Source: an uncultured Collinsella sp.
GTDB taxonomy: Bacteria > Actinomycetota > Coriobacteriia > Coriobacteriales > Coriobacteriaceae
Reading direction: 5' to 3'
Length of the DNA stretch: 64,000 nt
NCBI GenBank assembly: GCA_905197665.1
Contig: CAJJZP010000007.1
Span: 48,434 to 112,433, forward strand
Below the pieces are notes generated by a model, which had not been told where the DNA came from, ran no database searches, and saw only the letters and a program-made list of their open reading frames with translations. The position numbers and the translations under genes are program-made. Positions 9,382-18,786 of the stretch are shown one piece after another (the stretch's first letter is position 1; every line of letters starts with the position of its first letter).

Positions 9382-10257
9382 CTACTTCCAAATCGCGAGC
9401 GCGGCGGTGCCCAGCACGATGAGGAAAAGGCCGATGGCGCTTCGATGCGACAGCTTTTCGTTGAAGGCCAGTCGTGCGAACAGCACCGATACGACAATCG
9501 ATAGTTTGTCGATTTGCACGACGACGCTCACCTGGCCTGCAGCGATGGCGTAGTAGTACAGCAGCCACGACGCGCCGGTCGCAATGCCCGATGCCGCGAG
9601 AAATGCGAGTTCGCGCGGGTCAATGCGCGCGACCTGCTCCAGCTTTCCCTTGGCAGCCACGATTGCCCATGCCATAAAAAGTACCACACAGGTACGGATC
9701 GCCGTGGCCAGGTTTGACTCGACACCTTCGATGCCGATCTTGGCGAGGACGGAGGTGAGTGCCGCGAACACGGCGGCGCCGAGGGCGTAAGCGAGCCAGG
9801 CTCGGTCTTGCTTTTGCTCTGCGCCGATGGACTGCTTTTTCTCGATTATCAAAAACGTGCCGAGCGTGATGACGGCGGTTCCCACGAGCTTGACCGCCAG
9901 GTTGCCTGTCTCACCAAAAAGCACTATGGCGATAAGCACGGCGAGCACAGTGCTCATCTTGTCGACGGGTACAACCTTGTTGACGTCTCCGATGCTGAGC
10001 GCCTTAAAGTAACAGATCCACGAGGCACCGGTGGCGAGTCCCGAGAGGGTGAGGAATAGCCAGGCTTTGGCGGGAATGGCGCCGATTGCTCCGATGGATC
10101 CAGAAATGCCCGCCATTGCCCAGGCAAATACGAGCACCACGCAAGTACGGATGGCGGTTGCAACGTCGGAGTCGGTGTGCCTGATGCCGCATTTGGCCAA
10201 AATGGATGTGATGCCGGCAAAGAAAGCTGATGCAAATGCTGCTGTAACCCACGACAC
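9382..10257 (-). CDS. EamA/DMT-family transporter
   Basis: 291 residues with ten predicted helices in two homologous EamA halves. The duplicated phrase ATAIRTCVVL occurs in both halves, showing internal duplication clearly. The start is GTG at 10257, preceded on the minus strand by GAGGAGG. The family exports amino acids, nucleosides or other metabolites; substrate is unknown. It converges on the ClC gene. Confidence 0.85.
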   Translation of the reverse strand: MSWVTAAFASAFFAGITSILAKCGIRHTDSDVATAIRTCVVLVFAWAMAGISGSIGAIGAIPAKAWLFLTLSGLATGASWICYFKALSIGDVNKVVPVDKMSTVLAVLIAIVLFGETGNLAVKLVGTAVITLGTFLIIEKKQSIGAEQKQDRAWLAYALGAAVFAALTSVLAKIGIEGVESNLATAIRTCVVLFMAWAIVAAKGKLEQVARIDPRELAFLAASGIATGASWLLYYYAIAAGQVSVVVQIDKLSIVVSVLFARLAFNEKLSHRSAIGLFLIVLGTAALAIWK

Positions 10258-10325
10258 GGGTTGAGCGCCTCCTCATAAAAGACCGCGCCAGATCTGCGGC
10301 GCATGCCCGATGATACCGCGCTTGC

Positions 10326-11024
10326 CTACAGGTCGCGTGTCCGGTAGACCTTGGCGCTGACGATGCAGCTAAGTGCACATAGCACGAGGGCCAGTACCGC
10401 AATTCCTGCGCACAGGCAGCCGAGGACGGCGGGATCGGGATTCGCCCCGGCAATCGATATGAGCCAGTTGCTGATGGGGTTGGAGGAGCTCAACGCTGCC
10501 ATGGCAAGGCACCCGAGCAGGGCAAACAGGCCGACGGAAAGGCGCAGCGCCTCCATGTGTCCAAATCGAAAGAACAGCGGCTGTGCCAAAAACACCATCA
10601 TGAGGGAGATGAGCATCGATGCGGCGGAGGCTATTGTGGTCTCAAAGACGATCTGTCCCGTCGAGGGCATGCCCGTGTGATCGAAGAACGGAAGGGTGAT
10701 GATGCTCAAAAGCGCGGCGGCGCACGCCATGACGGCTGAGAAGACAACGATGCACAGGTAGCGGGCACAAATAATGTCTTTGCGCGAGAGGGGCAGCGTT
10801 GCCCGATAACGCTCCCATCCGTTTTGATTGTCGAAGCCGGCCAGCGAGCTCATGACCATGATAGGCGACATGGCGCTGACCGCGCAGGCGCCGGCGCTCA
10901 TGCCGGAATCGCCATTCGATGCGTTGGCGAGGGTCAACACGACGAAGATGAACAGGCCGACGCCCGCGATGCTCGGGACAAGCGTGCGGACGATGGCGAG
11001 CTCAGACATAAAGGCGCGTTTCAT
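10326..11024 (-). CDS. ABC-2 type transporter permease
   Basis: 232 residues, six hydrophobic segments, starting MKRAFMSELAIVRTL with the cytoplasmic elbow typical of ABC-2 permeases. Its ATG overlaps the stop of the ATP-binding gene (11021-11024), so the two subunits are translationally coupled. Third gene of a GntR-ATPase-permease operon read on the minus strand. The cargo is unknown; similar YtrA-controlled systems are linked to cell-envelope antibiotic stress or acetoin use. Confidence 0.85.
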   Translation of the reverse strand: MKRAFMSELAIVRTLVPSIAGVGLFIFVVLTLANASNGDSGMSAGACAVSAMSPIMVMSSLAGFDNQNGWERYRATLPLSRKDIICARYLCIVVFSAVMACAAALLSIITLPFFDHTGMPSTGQIVFETTIASAASMLISLMMVFLAQPLFFRFGHMEALRLSVGLFALLGCLAMAALSSSNPISNWLISIAGANPDPAVLGCLCAGIAVLALVLCALSCIVSAKVYRTRDL

Positions 11025-11902
11025 TTCGAAGCCCCTTTCAGCATGAGGCGAAGATAGTCATCAATGGTTGCCCGGTCGCAGGGAATCTCGGGGAAGGCTT
11101 CGAGCGCCTCGCGACGGTTGGGCACGAGCACGTCAACGCTATAGGCGTGGTGGGCGGCACGGGCGCCTTCGACGCAAGCCATGAGCTCGGACGCTTGTGC
11201 TTGGGTGCAGTGGGCGATGCCGGCTCGGTCGGTAATGTCCTCGCGCGGCAGGTCAAACACAATCGAGCCGTTATCGATGCAGATGACGCGGTCGGCAGCG
11301 CGATCGAGGTCGGACGTAATATGACTCGAGAGCAGCACGCTGCGCTGGCCGTCGGAAACAAAGGCGAGCAGCTCGTCAAGCAGTTCCTCGCGCGCCATGG
11401 GGTCGAGGCCCGCAGTGGCTTCGTCCAAAACGAGCAGCTTGGCATTGTGGCTGAGTGCGCAGGCGAGCTGCAGCTTCATGCCCATGCCGCGGGAGAGGTC
11501 CTTGACTTTCGTTTTGGGATCGAGGCCAAATCGGTCGATGAGACTGGCGAACGTTTCGCGGTCCCACGTGGGGTATGCCGAGCCTACGAGCGCCTCGACC
11601 TCGCCCACCTTGAGCGTGGAGGGGAAGGGACACGTGTCCAGGACAAGCCCGATGCGGGAGCGCAGGTGGCACTGCGTCTCGTCGGGTGCGTTAGCGTCGC
11701 GGTGCTGCCCAAACAGGTGCACCTCTCCGGCATCGAGCTTTATTAGCCCAAGCGCGGCGCGAATGGTCGTTGTCTTGCCGGCGCCGTTTGCGCCCACAAA
11801 GCCAACGATCTGGCCGGGCTCCACGGCAAGCGTGACGTCGTGGAGGGAAAAGCGGTCGCTCACGCAGCGCGATACACCTTTGAGTTCTAGCAAATATTGC
11901 AT
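11021..11902 (-). CDS. ABC transporter ATP-binding protein
   Basis: 293 residues from the ATG at 11902 (AGAAAGG upstream). A longer in-frame reading upstream overlaps the regulator gene and is not credible. Walker A GANGAGKTT, signature LSRGMGMKLQLA, Walker B LLVLDEATAGLDP and the switch His in LLSSHI are all present. It pairs with the overlapping ABC-2 permease. The C-terminal 80 residues are divergent, as in many bacitracin/multidrug-type subunits. Confidence 0.9.
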   Translation of the reverse strand: MQYLLELKGVSRCVSDRFSLHDVTLAVEPGQIVGFVGANGAGKTTTIRAALGLIKLDAGEVHLFGQHRDANAPDETQCHLRSRIGLVLDTCPFPSTLKVGEVEALVGSAYPTWDRETFASLIDRFGLDPKTKVKDLSRGMGMKLQLACALSHNAKLLVLDEATAGLDPMAREELLDELLAFVSDGQRSVLLSSHITSDLDRAADRVICIDNGSIVFDLPREDITDRAGIAHCTQAQASELMACVEGARAAHHAYSVDVLVPNRREALEAFPEIPCDRATIDDYLRLMLKGASK

Positions 11903-11925
11903 GGTATAGCCTTTCTTGCAGATGG

Positions 11926-12306
11926 CTACTGCATGGTTTCGGGGGCTACCAGGTCGAGCATCTCGTGCAGCTTGTCGCGCGTGACGCCCAGGGTTTCGGC
12001 TTGCGTTGCTGCCTGTGCGAGCAGCTCTTCGATATGGCAGAGCTGGTTTTCGCGCAAGAGTTCTTGGTTGCCCTCGGCGACAAAGCAGCCCTTGCCCTGC
12101 ACGGTGCAGATAAACCCGAGCTGCTCCAGGTCGGCGTAGGCGCGCTTGGTGGTGATGACGCTCACGCCAAGATCGCTCGCGAGTGCACGGATGCTGGGGA
12201 GTTTGGCTCCCGCAGCGAGCGCGCCCGAAAGGATCTGAGCTTTGACCTGCGAGGATATCTGTTCGTAGATGGGCTTGTCGCTCGAATTGGATAGGATGAT
12301 GTCCAC
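11926..12306 (-). CDS. GntR-family regulator, YtrA subfamily
   Basis: 126 residues: an N-terminal winged helix (PIYEQISSQVKAQILSG through SVITTKRAYADLEQLGF) followed by a short helical tail of about 45 residues, the compact YtrA form. The start is GTG at 12306 with AAGGAG five bases upstream. It is first in the operon with the ABC transporter, and an inverted repeat at 12334-12367 just upstream fits an autoregulatory operator. Confidence 0.9.
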   Translation of the reverse strand: MDIILSNSSDKPIYEQISSQVKAQILSGALAAGAKLPSIRALASDLGVSVITTKRAYADLEQLGFICTVQGKGCFVAEGNQELLRENQLCHIEELLAQAATQAETLGVTRDKLHEMLDLVAPETMQ

Positions 12307-12333
12307 AGCGGCTCCTTAGCTGTTGGGCTACAC

Positions 12334-12367
12334 GTGTATATAACCGGTAAGCACAGTATATATACAC
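12334..12367. promoter_or_regulatory. Probable operator/promoter of the GntR-ABC operon
   Basis: Inverted repeat GTGTATATA (12334-12342) and TATATACAC (12359-12367) with 16 bases between, 28 bases upstream of the GntR start. YtrA-type regulators bind GTnTA...TAnAC dyads. The arms also contain -10-like TATATA sequences, so binding would block RNA polymerase. Confidence 0.6.
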
Positions 12368-12431
12368 TATGCACAGTTACGCAAGAGCTAAATGTGGAAT
12401 AGACCGCCGGCGCCGCGCTTGCTCCAAAACA

Positions 12432-12647
12432 ATCTCAATCTGTAACACCTAGGTCCGTTTTGGGTTGCTTGCTGTTACAGATTGAGATGTTATTTGCCCG
12501 CCTGCCTATTTGTCTTGATCTGTAACGGTAAGAGTCGATTTGCGCGGCTAGATGTTACAGATTGAGATTGTGCCGGCGGGCCTGCCAGTTTGTCTTGATC
12601 TGTAACAGGTAGGGGCTCAAAACCCGTCTTACTGTTACAGATTGAGA
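12432..12647. repeat. Alternating 15-mer inverted-repeat array, 40-bp pitch
   Basis: Six copies of a 15-mer in alternating orientation begin at 12432, 12472, 12512, 12553, 12593 and 12633. Odd members read TCTCAATCTGTAACA or TCTTGATCTGTAAC, and even members read TGTTACAGATTGAGA. Spacers are 25-26 bases. They form three hairpins with about 80-bp repeat length. The array fills most of the 479-base gap between the GntR gene and prfC; no gene is visible in that gap. Confidence 0.85.
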
Positions 12648-12785
12648 CGATCCTTGAGGCGGCTGCCCGGTGCACGGCGAGCTCGGCTGATGAATTTGTC
12701 CTGATAGGTGCCCTATGGCGGGATTTCGCGGCTACAATAATACGGTTACAACGACGTAATGCACTCAATGCAAGAAAGGATCCGC

Positions 12786-14399
<1,614 letters not shown>

Positions 14400-14499
14400 C
14401 GCGTCGGTGCGGTGGCCTTGCGGGGCTGCCGCGCCGTTTGCTTGCCTGCGGCTGCGTGAGCGGCTATCATACCCACCGTTGCCTCAAGACCGGGGCGGC

Positions 14500-14548
14500 C
14501 GAGCAGTTCGGGTCCGATATCCTGCTCGTTAAACCTAAAACCAAAGGA
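14500..14548 (+). promoter_or_regulatory. Possible preQ1-I type riboswitch
   Basis: A 7-bp stem (CGAGCAG 14500-14506 with CTGCTCG 14522-14528) encloses a 15-base loop starting TTCGGGT. It is followed by an A-rich tail with AAACCTAAAACC that runs into the Shine-Dalgarno AAAGGAG. Short stem, TTC-starting loop and A-rich tail ending in the ribosome site are the plan of preQ1-I aptamers, whose tail pairs back into the loop (here GGT with ACC). The downstream gene is a queuosine-precursor-type transporter, which supports the idea. No covariance test was possible. Confidence 0.45.
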
Positions 14549-14555
14549 GTACATA

Positions 14556-15278
14556 ATGATCAAGAAGGTCATGGAGGACTACAAGGTCCTGTTGCGGAGC
14601 ATTCCCGCGGCAACGGTTTCGCTGTTTTTCGTGAGCGTCATCATGATGAACCTGCTGGCCAACAAAGAGCTTATCAGCCTGCCGTATCTGGCGCTCGACT
14701 GCGGCTTTGTGGTGAGCTGGGTTTCGTTTTTGTGCCAGGACATGATCTGCAAGCGCTTTGGCGCCAAGGCATCCATCAAAATCTCTATCCTCGCGCTGCT
14801 GGTCAACCTGGCCGTGAGCCTGTGCTTTTGGGCATGCTCGCTCACGCCCGGCATGTGGGGTGCCTACTACGACACGGGTATGATCGAGGTCAACGCCGCC
14901 CTTAACGCCACCATCGGCGGCACCTGGTACGTGGTGCTGGGCTCTTCGCTGGCAATGCTCGTTTCTGCCGTGGTTAACTCCACGCTCAACCAGTCGCTCG
15001 GCCGCATGCTCAAAAAGAATAACTTTGCGAGCTTTGCCTTCCGCTCCTATGTGTCTACGGGCATCGGTCAGTTTGTCGACAACCTGGTCTTTGCCATTGT
15101 GGTGAGCCACACGTTCTTTGGCTGGACCTGGGTACAGGTCCTTATGTGCTCGCTGACGGGCGCCGTCGCCGAGCTGCTGTGCGAGGTCTTCCTGAGCCCC
15201 GTGGGCTACAAGGTCGTGCGCGGCTGGGAGCGCGAGAATGTGGGTGCCGAGTACCTCGAGCGCCACGCAACCGCCTAA
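14556..15278 (+). CDS. VUT-family (queuosine precursor) transporter
   Basis: 240 residues with six hydrophobic segments. The sequence around LLANKELISLPYLALDCGFVVSW and the GQFVDNLVFA segment fit the Vut_1/YhhQ family, which takes up preQ0/preQ1 or related queuine precursors. AAAGGAG precedes the ATG at 14556. Its stop overlaps the ribosome site of the next gene, so the two are likely co-transcribed, although the dehydrogenase has no known queuosine role. Confidence 0.75.
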   Translation: MIKKVMEDYKVLLRSIPAATVSLFFVSVIMMNLLANKELISLPYLALDCGFVVSWVSFLCQDMICKRFGAKASIKISILALLVNLAVSLCFWACSLTPGMWGAYYDTGMIEVNAALNATIGGTWYVVLGSSLAMLVSAVVNSTLNQSLGRMLKKNNFASFAFRSYVSTGIGQFVDNLVFAIVVSHTFFGWTWVQVLMCSLTGAVAELLCEVFLSPVGYKVVRGWERENVGAEYLERHATA

Positions 15279-15287
15279 GGAGCAGAT

Positions 15288-15968
15288 ATGCGGGTTTTGA
15301 TCACGGGCGCTTCGGGCGGCATCGGAGCCGCGTGCGTGCAGCGCTTTTTGGACGAGGGCCACGAGGTCATGGGCTTTGATCTGCTGCCAGCGGCGATCGA
15401 GCACGAGCGCTATTGCCATCTGATCGTCGATGTCCGCGAGCCGGATTCGTTTCCAGACGAGCTTGAACCCCAGGTGATCGTGAACGTTGCCGGCACGCAG
15501 GATTCGGCCGACGACATCGCTGCCAACCTAACGGGCACCATCAACGTGACCGAGCGCTATGCCTTTGTGGGGGAGGGGCTTGCCGCCAAGCCGGCGCCGG
15601 CCATTACATCCGTGGTCAATGTGGGGTCGGCGAGCGGGCATACGGGATCGGAGTTTCCCGCCTATGCCGCCAGCAAGGGCGGCGTTATCGCCTACACCAA
15701 GAACCTTGCAAACCGTCTGGCGCCGCAGGCTATCGCCAACAGTGTGGACCCGGGCGGCGTTATCACGCCGCTCAACCGTTGCGTGATGGAAGACGAGCGC
15801 CTGTGGAATCAGATTATGGAGCTCACACCGCTCAAGCGCTGGGCTACTGCCCAAGAGATCGCCGAGTGGATCTACTTTGTGGGCGTGACCAACCGGTTTA
15901 TGACCGGGCAGAGCCTGCTGATCGATGGCGGCGAGGCCGGCCGCACCCAGTTTATCTGGCCCGAGTAA
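15288..15968 (+). CDS. Short-chain dehydrogenase/reductase
   Basis: 226 residues. The N-terminal TGASGGIG binds NAD(P). The catalytic Ser lies in VVNVGSASG and the YxxxK pair in YAASKGG; VDPGGVITPL follows as in classical SDRs. Residues from 130 on resemble 3-oxoacyl-ACP reductases, but the central part is shorter than usual (about 245 residues is typical), so I leave the substrate open. It is coupled to the VUT transporter gene and ends at a strong terminator. Confidence 0.85.
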   Translation: MRVLITGASGGIGAACVQRFLDEGHEVMGFDLLPAAIEHERYCHLIVDVREPDSFPDELEPQVIVNVAGTQDSADDIAANLTGTINVTERYAFVGEGLAAKPAPAITSVVNVGSASGHTGSEFPAYAASKGGVIAYTKNLANRLAPQAIANSVDPGGVITPLNRCVMEDERLWNQIMELTPLKRWATAQEIAEWIYFVGVTNRFMTGQSLLIDGGEAGRTQFIWPE

Positions 15969-15970
15969 CA

Positions 15971-16007
15971 AAACGCGCCCGATGGAAGCCGTCGGACGCG
16001 TTTTTTT
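15971..16007 (+). terminator. Intrinsic terminator
   Basis: AACGCGCCCGA pairs with TCGGACGCGTT around a short loop and is followed by seven T residues, directly after the dehydrogenase stop. Confidence 0.85.
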
Positions 16008-16017
16008 ATTTTTGTTT

Positions 16018-16743
16018 CTAGCCGAGACAGCCCCAGTCGATGGGGCTGCTGCCGTTTTGCTCGAGCAATTCATTGGCTGCCGAGAAGGGACGCGACCCCA
16101 TAAAAGCGGGGAATTCTGCCGTGGCACGGTTGGCCGAAAGCGGCGAGGGGTGCGTGGAGGCAAGGCAGAACTTGCCGCCCGCCTTGCCCGCGCCGGTCGC
16201 GGCGAGCTTGCCCTCGACCATCTGCTGGGCAAAGCGGCCCCATGCCAAAAAGACGACCGGCTGGGGCAGCTGACAGCAGCGTTCGATAACGTAGTCGGTG
16301 AGCGTGCTCCAGCCCAGCTTGGCGTGCGAGTTCGCGGCATGTTCGCGCACGGTGAGCGTCGTGTTGAGAAGCAGGACGCCCTGTTGTGCCCAGGGGGTTA
16401 GGTCTCCCGTGGCGGGAATGGGGCAGCCCAGATCGGCGTTGAGTTCCTTATAGATGTTGCGCAGGCTCGGCGGCAACTTGGTTTGCGTCGCAGGCACCGA
16501 GAACGACAGTCCCATGGCCTGGTTGGGTCCGTGATAGGGGTCTTGGCCCAAGATGACTACCTTGACCAGGTCGGCCGGCGTGTAGGCGAGGGCATTGAGG
16601 ATGTCGTCTTGTGCCGGGTAGATAGTCTGCTCGGCACGCAAAAGGGCGATGCGCTCGAGCAGCTGGTTCGTCGTGTCACGTACCGGCTGCGGCGCATCGC
16701 CCAACCAAGTTGCTATGTTGCGGTCGCGAGTTGCAGCGTCCAT
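16018..16743 (-). CDS. ung: Uracil-DNA glycosylase (family 1)
   Basis: 241 residues. The water-activating motif GQDPYHGPNQAMGLSF, the LLLNTTLTV segment and the HPSPLSANR loop are all present, so the enzyme should remove uracil from DNA in base excision repair. AAAGGAG precedes the ATG. It converges on the dehydrogenase gene. Confidence 0.95.
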   Translation of the reverse strand: MDAATRDRNIATWLGDAPQPVRDTTNQLLERIALLRAEQTIYPAQDDILNALAYTPADLVKVVILGQDPYHGPNQAMGLSFSVPATQTKLPPSLRNIYKELNADLGCPIPATGDLTPWAQQGVLLLNTTLTVREHAANSHAKLGWSTLTDYVIERCCQLPQPVVFLAWGRFAQQMVEGKLAATGAGKAGGKFCLASTHPSPLSANRATAEFPAFMGSRPFSAANELLEQNGSSPIDWGCLG

Positions 16744-16831
16744 GGAACTCCTTTAGGGCAGATGCTTTGTCGGCATCTATTGTAAAGGCGCACCGGTTGC
16801 CTTTATGCCGCGGCTACATGAGGAGTGGGGC

Positions 16832-17734
16832 CTACGAGACGTGCTCGGGCGCTGCCGCCATATGAGCATGCCCATGTGCGCGAAGGCGCGGAAGCTCGAC
16901 AGTTGCCACCATGACGCCGGTGAGGATGAGGGCAGCGCCAAGGAAGGCGATGGGGCTCAGGACCTCGCCGACCAGGAAAAACGAGAAGACGGCGGAGCAG
17001 ACCGGCTCGAGCGAGAAGGCGAAGCCAGTGGTTTCGGCAGGTACGTGGGGCTGCACGAGCGTCTGGGTGATAAAGCCGTAGGCAGAGCAGATGAGTGCGA
17101 GCGCAACGATAACGACGATCTCGCTCGGCGTGCTGGGAAGCGTGAAGCCGCCAAAGGTAAATGCGGCGATACCCGAGAACAAGCCGCCGAAGCCCAGCTG
17201 CCAAACGCCCAGAGCCAGCGGATCGACTTCTTCGACAAAGCGCTTGGCGATGATAATGTGGCCGGCATAGATAAAGGCCGAGAGCAGCATGATGATCGCG
17301 CCGGGATTCAGGCTGGTAAAGTCGGCGCCCGAGAGCAGCAACATGCCGCAGGTGACGATGGCGGTGCCGATGAGCACCTTGCGCTCGGGAGCGCGACGCA
17401 GCAGGGCCGCGTTGGCAAACGGCACGATTACGACCGTCAGGCTCTGCAAAAAGCCGGCGGTGGAGGCGGAGGTGAGGCTGGAGCCCAGGCACATGCAGGT
17501 GATCTCGGTTGCCATGATGGCGCCGATGATGGCGGCGCGGACCATCAGGTCACGGTTGATGCGCACCGCGTGCTTGTGGAAGAGCAGCAGGCAGGCCGCA
17601 AAGGCGATGATGCAGCGCAGCGCGACGATGCTCGTGGCGTTCATGCTGTCCATGCCGATCTTCATGAGGGGGTACGAAAAGCCCCATGCGACGGGAACGG
17701 AAAATGAGAGCGCGATTGCTTTTTTGCGATCCAT
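16832..17734 (-). CDS. EamA/DMT-family transporter, LysR-linked
   Basis: 300 residues, ten predicted helices, two EamA repeats, with a histidine-containing cytoplasmic tail (GHAHMAAAPEH). AAAAGGAG lies upstream of the ATG. It is divergent from a LysR regulator at 17893, and the same pairing recurs at 58.7-60.6 kb. Local gene logic suggests the regulator controls this exporter, whose substrate is unknown. Confidence 0.85.
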   Translation of the reverse strand: MDRKKAIALSFSVPVAWGFSYPLMKIGMDSMNATSIVALRCIIAFAACLLLFHKHAVRINRDLMVRAAIIGAIMATEITCMCLGSSLTSASTAGFLQSLTVVIVPFANAALLRRAPERKVLIGTAIVTCGMLLLSGADFTSLNPGAIIMLLSAFIYAGHIIIAKRFVEEVDPLALGVWQLGFGGLFSGIAAFTFGGFTLPSTPSEIVVIVALALICSAYGFITQTLVQPHVPAETTGFAFSLEPVCSAVFSFFLVGEVLSPIAFLGAALILTGVMVATVELPRLRAHGHAHMAAAPEHVS

Positions 17735-17892
17735 GGGACTCCTTTTGTTACAGAACGGTTTCGCAAAAAGGATTCTGCTCCCAGATATGGATGTAGTAAA
17801 GCGAATGTATCTTCAGTATGATTAAGAAGTACTAATGTTGGAAGAAAAAGCCCTGGCAAAACGTTTTACGGCTACATCGATGTGGAGGCACG

Positions 17893-18759
17893 ATGGCATC
17901 GCGGTATCAGATTGTATGTATGGTGGTCGATTGCGGCAGCCTGAAACGTGCCGCCGACGAGCTGGGCTATACGCAAAGCGCGGTGAGCCAGGCCGTCAAG
18001 GCGCTCGAGCGCGAGCTGGGCACCACGATTATCGAGCGTGGCAAGCAGGGCGTCTCGCTTACGCGCGACGGCAAACAGTATCTGCCGTATCTGCGCCAGA
18101 TCGTAACTGCCGAGGCCGAGCTTGAGGGCAAGCGCCAGGAGTTGCTGGGGCTTTCGTCGACCGACATTCGCATTGCGACGTTTACCAACGTGAGTCGTAC
18201 TGTGTTGCCGCGTGTGATCCGCGACTTTGGGGCCCTGCATCCGGGCGTGCGCTTTACCCTCAAGCAGGGCGATTACACGCGCAATGCCCAGTGGGTGCAC
18301 GATGGCGTGGTTGACTTTTGCTTTACAGCGCGTGGATTTACCGAGGGGCTCGAGAAACGCGTGGTCTATCACGACGAGCTGGTGGCGCTGTTGCCAGCCG
18401 TCCATCCACTGGCGGCAAAGGAAAAGGTGACGCTTGCCGACCTGGCGTCCGAACCGTTTGTGCTGCTGGATGAGGGCGAACAGAGTCTGGTGCTCGATGC
18501 GTTTGCCGCGCACGGGCTATCGCCGCATGTGACGAGTGAGGTCACCGATGACTACACCATTATGGCGATGGTGGAGGAGGGCCTCGGTGTGAGCATGCTC
18601 TACCGCCGTACCGTCGAGGGCATGCGGGCCGATATTTGTGTGCGCCCCATCGTGCATGCTCCCTCGCGCGACGTCGTGGCGGCTTGGCGCAGCTGGGACA
18701 CCATGCCTATCGCCACGAGGCGCTTTATCGACTATATGAGCTCGCATATTGTCAATTAA
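17893..18759 (+). CDS. LysR-family regulator, divergent from EamA gene
   Basis: 288 residues: N-terminal winged helix (GSLKRAADELGYTQSAVSQAVKALE, residues about 16-40) and a C-terminal ligand-binding domain of the periplasmic-binding fold. GGAGG precedes the ATG. It is strikingly similar in plan to the regulator at 59741-60598: both share DDYAIMAMVE/DDYTIMAMVE followed by GLGVS near the C-terminus. It likely regulates the divergent EamA gene and itself. Confidence 0.85.
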   Translation: MASRYQIVCMVVDCGSLKRAADELGYTQSAVSQAVKALERELGTTIIERGKQGVSLTRDGKQYLPYLRQIVTAEAELEGKRQELLGLSSTDIRIATFTNVSRTVLPRVIRDFGALHPGVRFTLKQGDYTRNAQWVHDGVVDFCFTARGFTEGLEKRVVYHDELVALLPAVHPLAAKEKVTLADLASEPFVLLDEGEQSLVLDAFAAHGLSPHVTSEVTDDYTIMAMVEEGLGVSMLYRRTVEGMRADICVRPIVHAPSRDVVAAWRSWDTMPIATRRFIDYMSSHIVN

Positions 18760-18786
18760 TGACTGGCGTGGCGTTGAGTGTGGTGA

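Noticed and set aside
8145..9497. Minus-strand open reading of 450 codons over the ClC gene
   Set aside because: Low-complexity His/Arg/Gln composition, no ribosome site, opposite a clear membrane protein.
12432..12647. CRISPR-like array
   Set aside because: Repeats are only 15 bases, alternate in orientation, and no cas gene is present.
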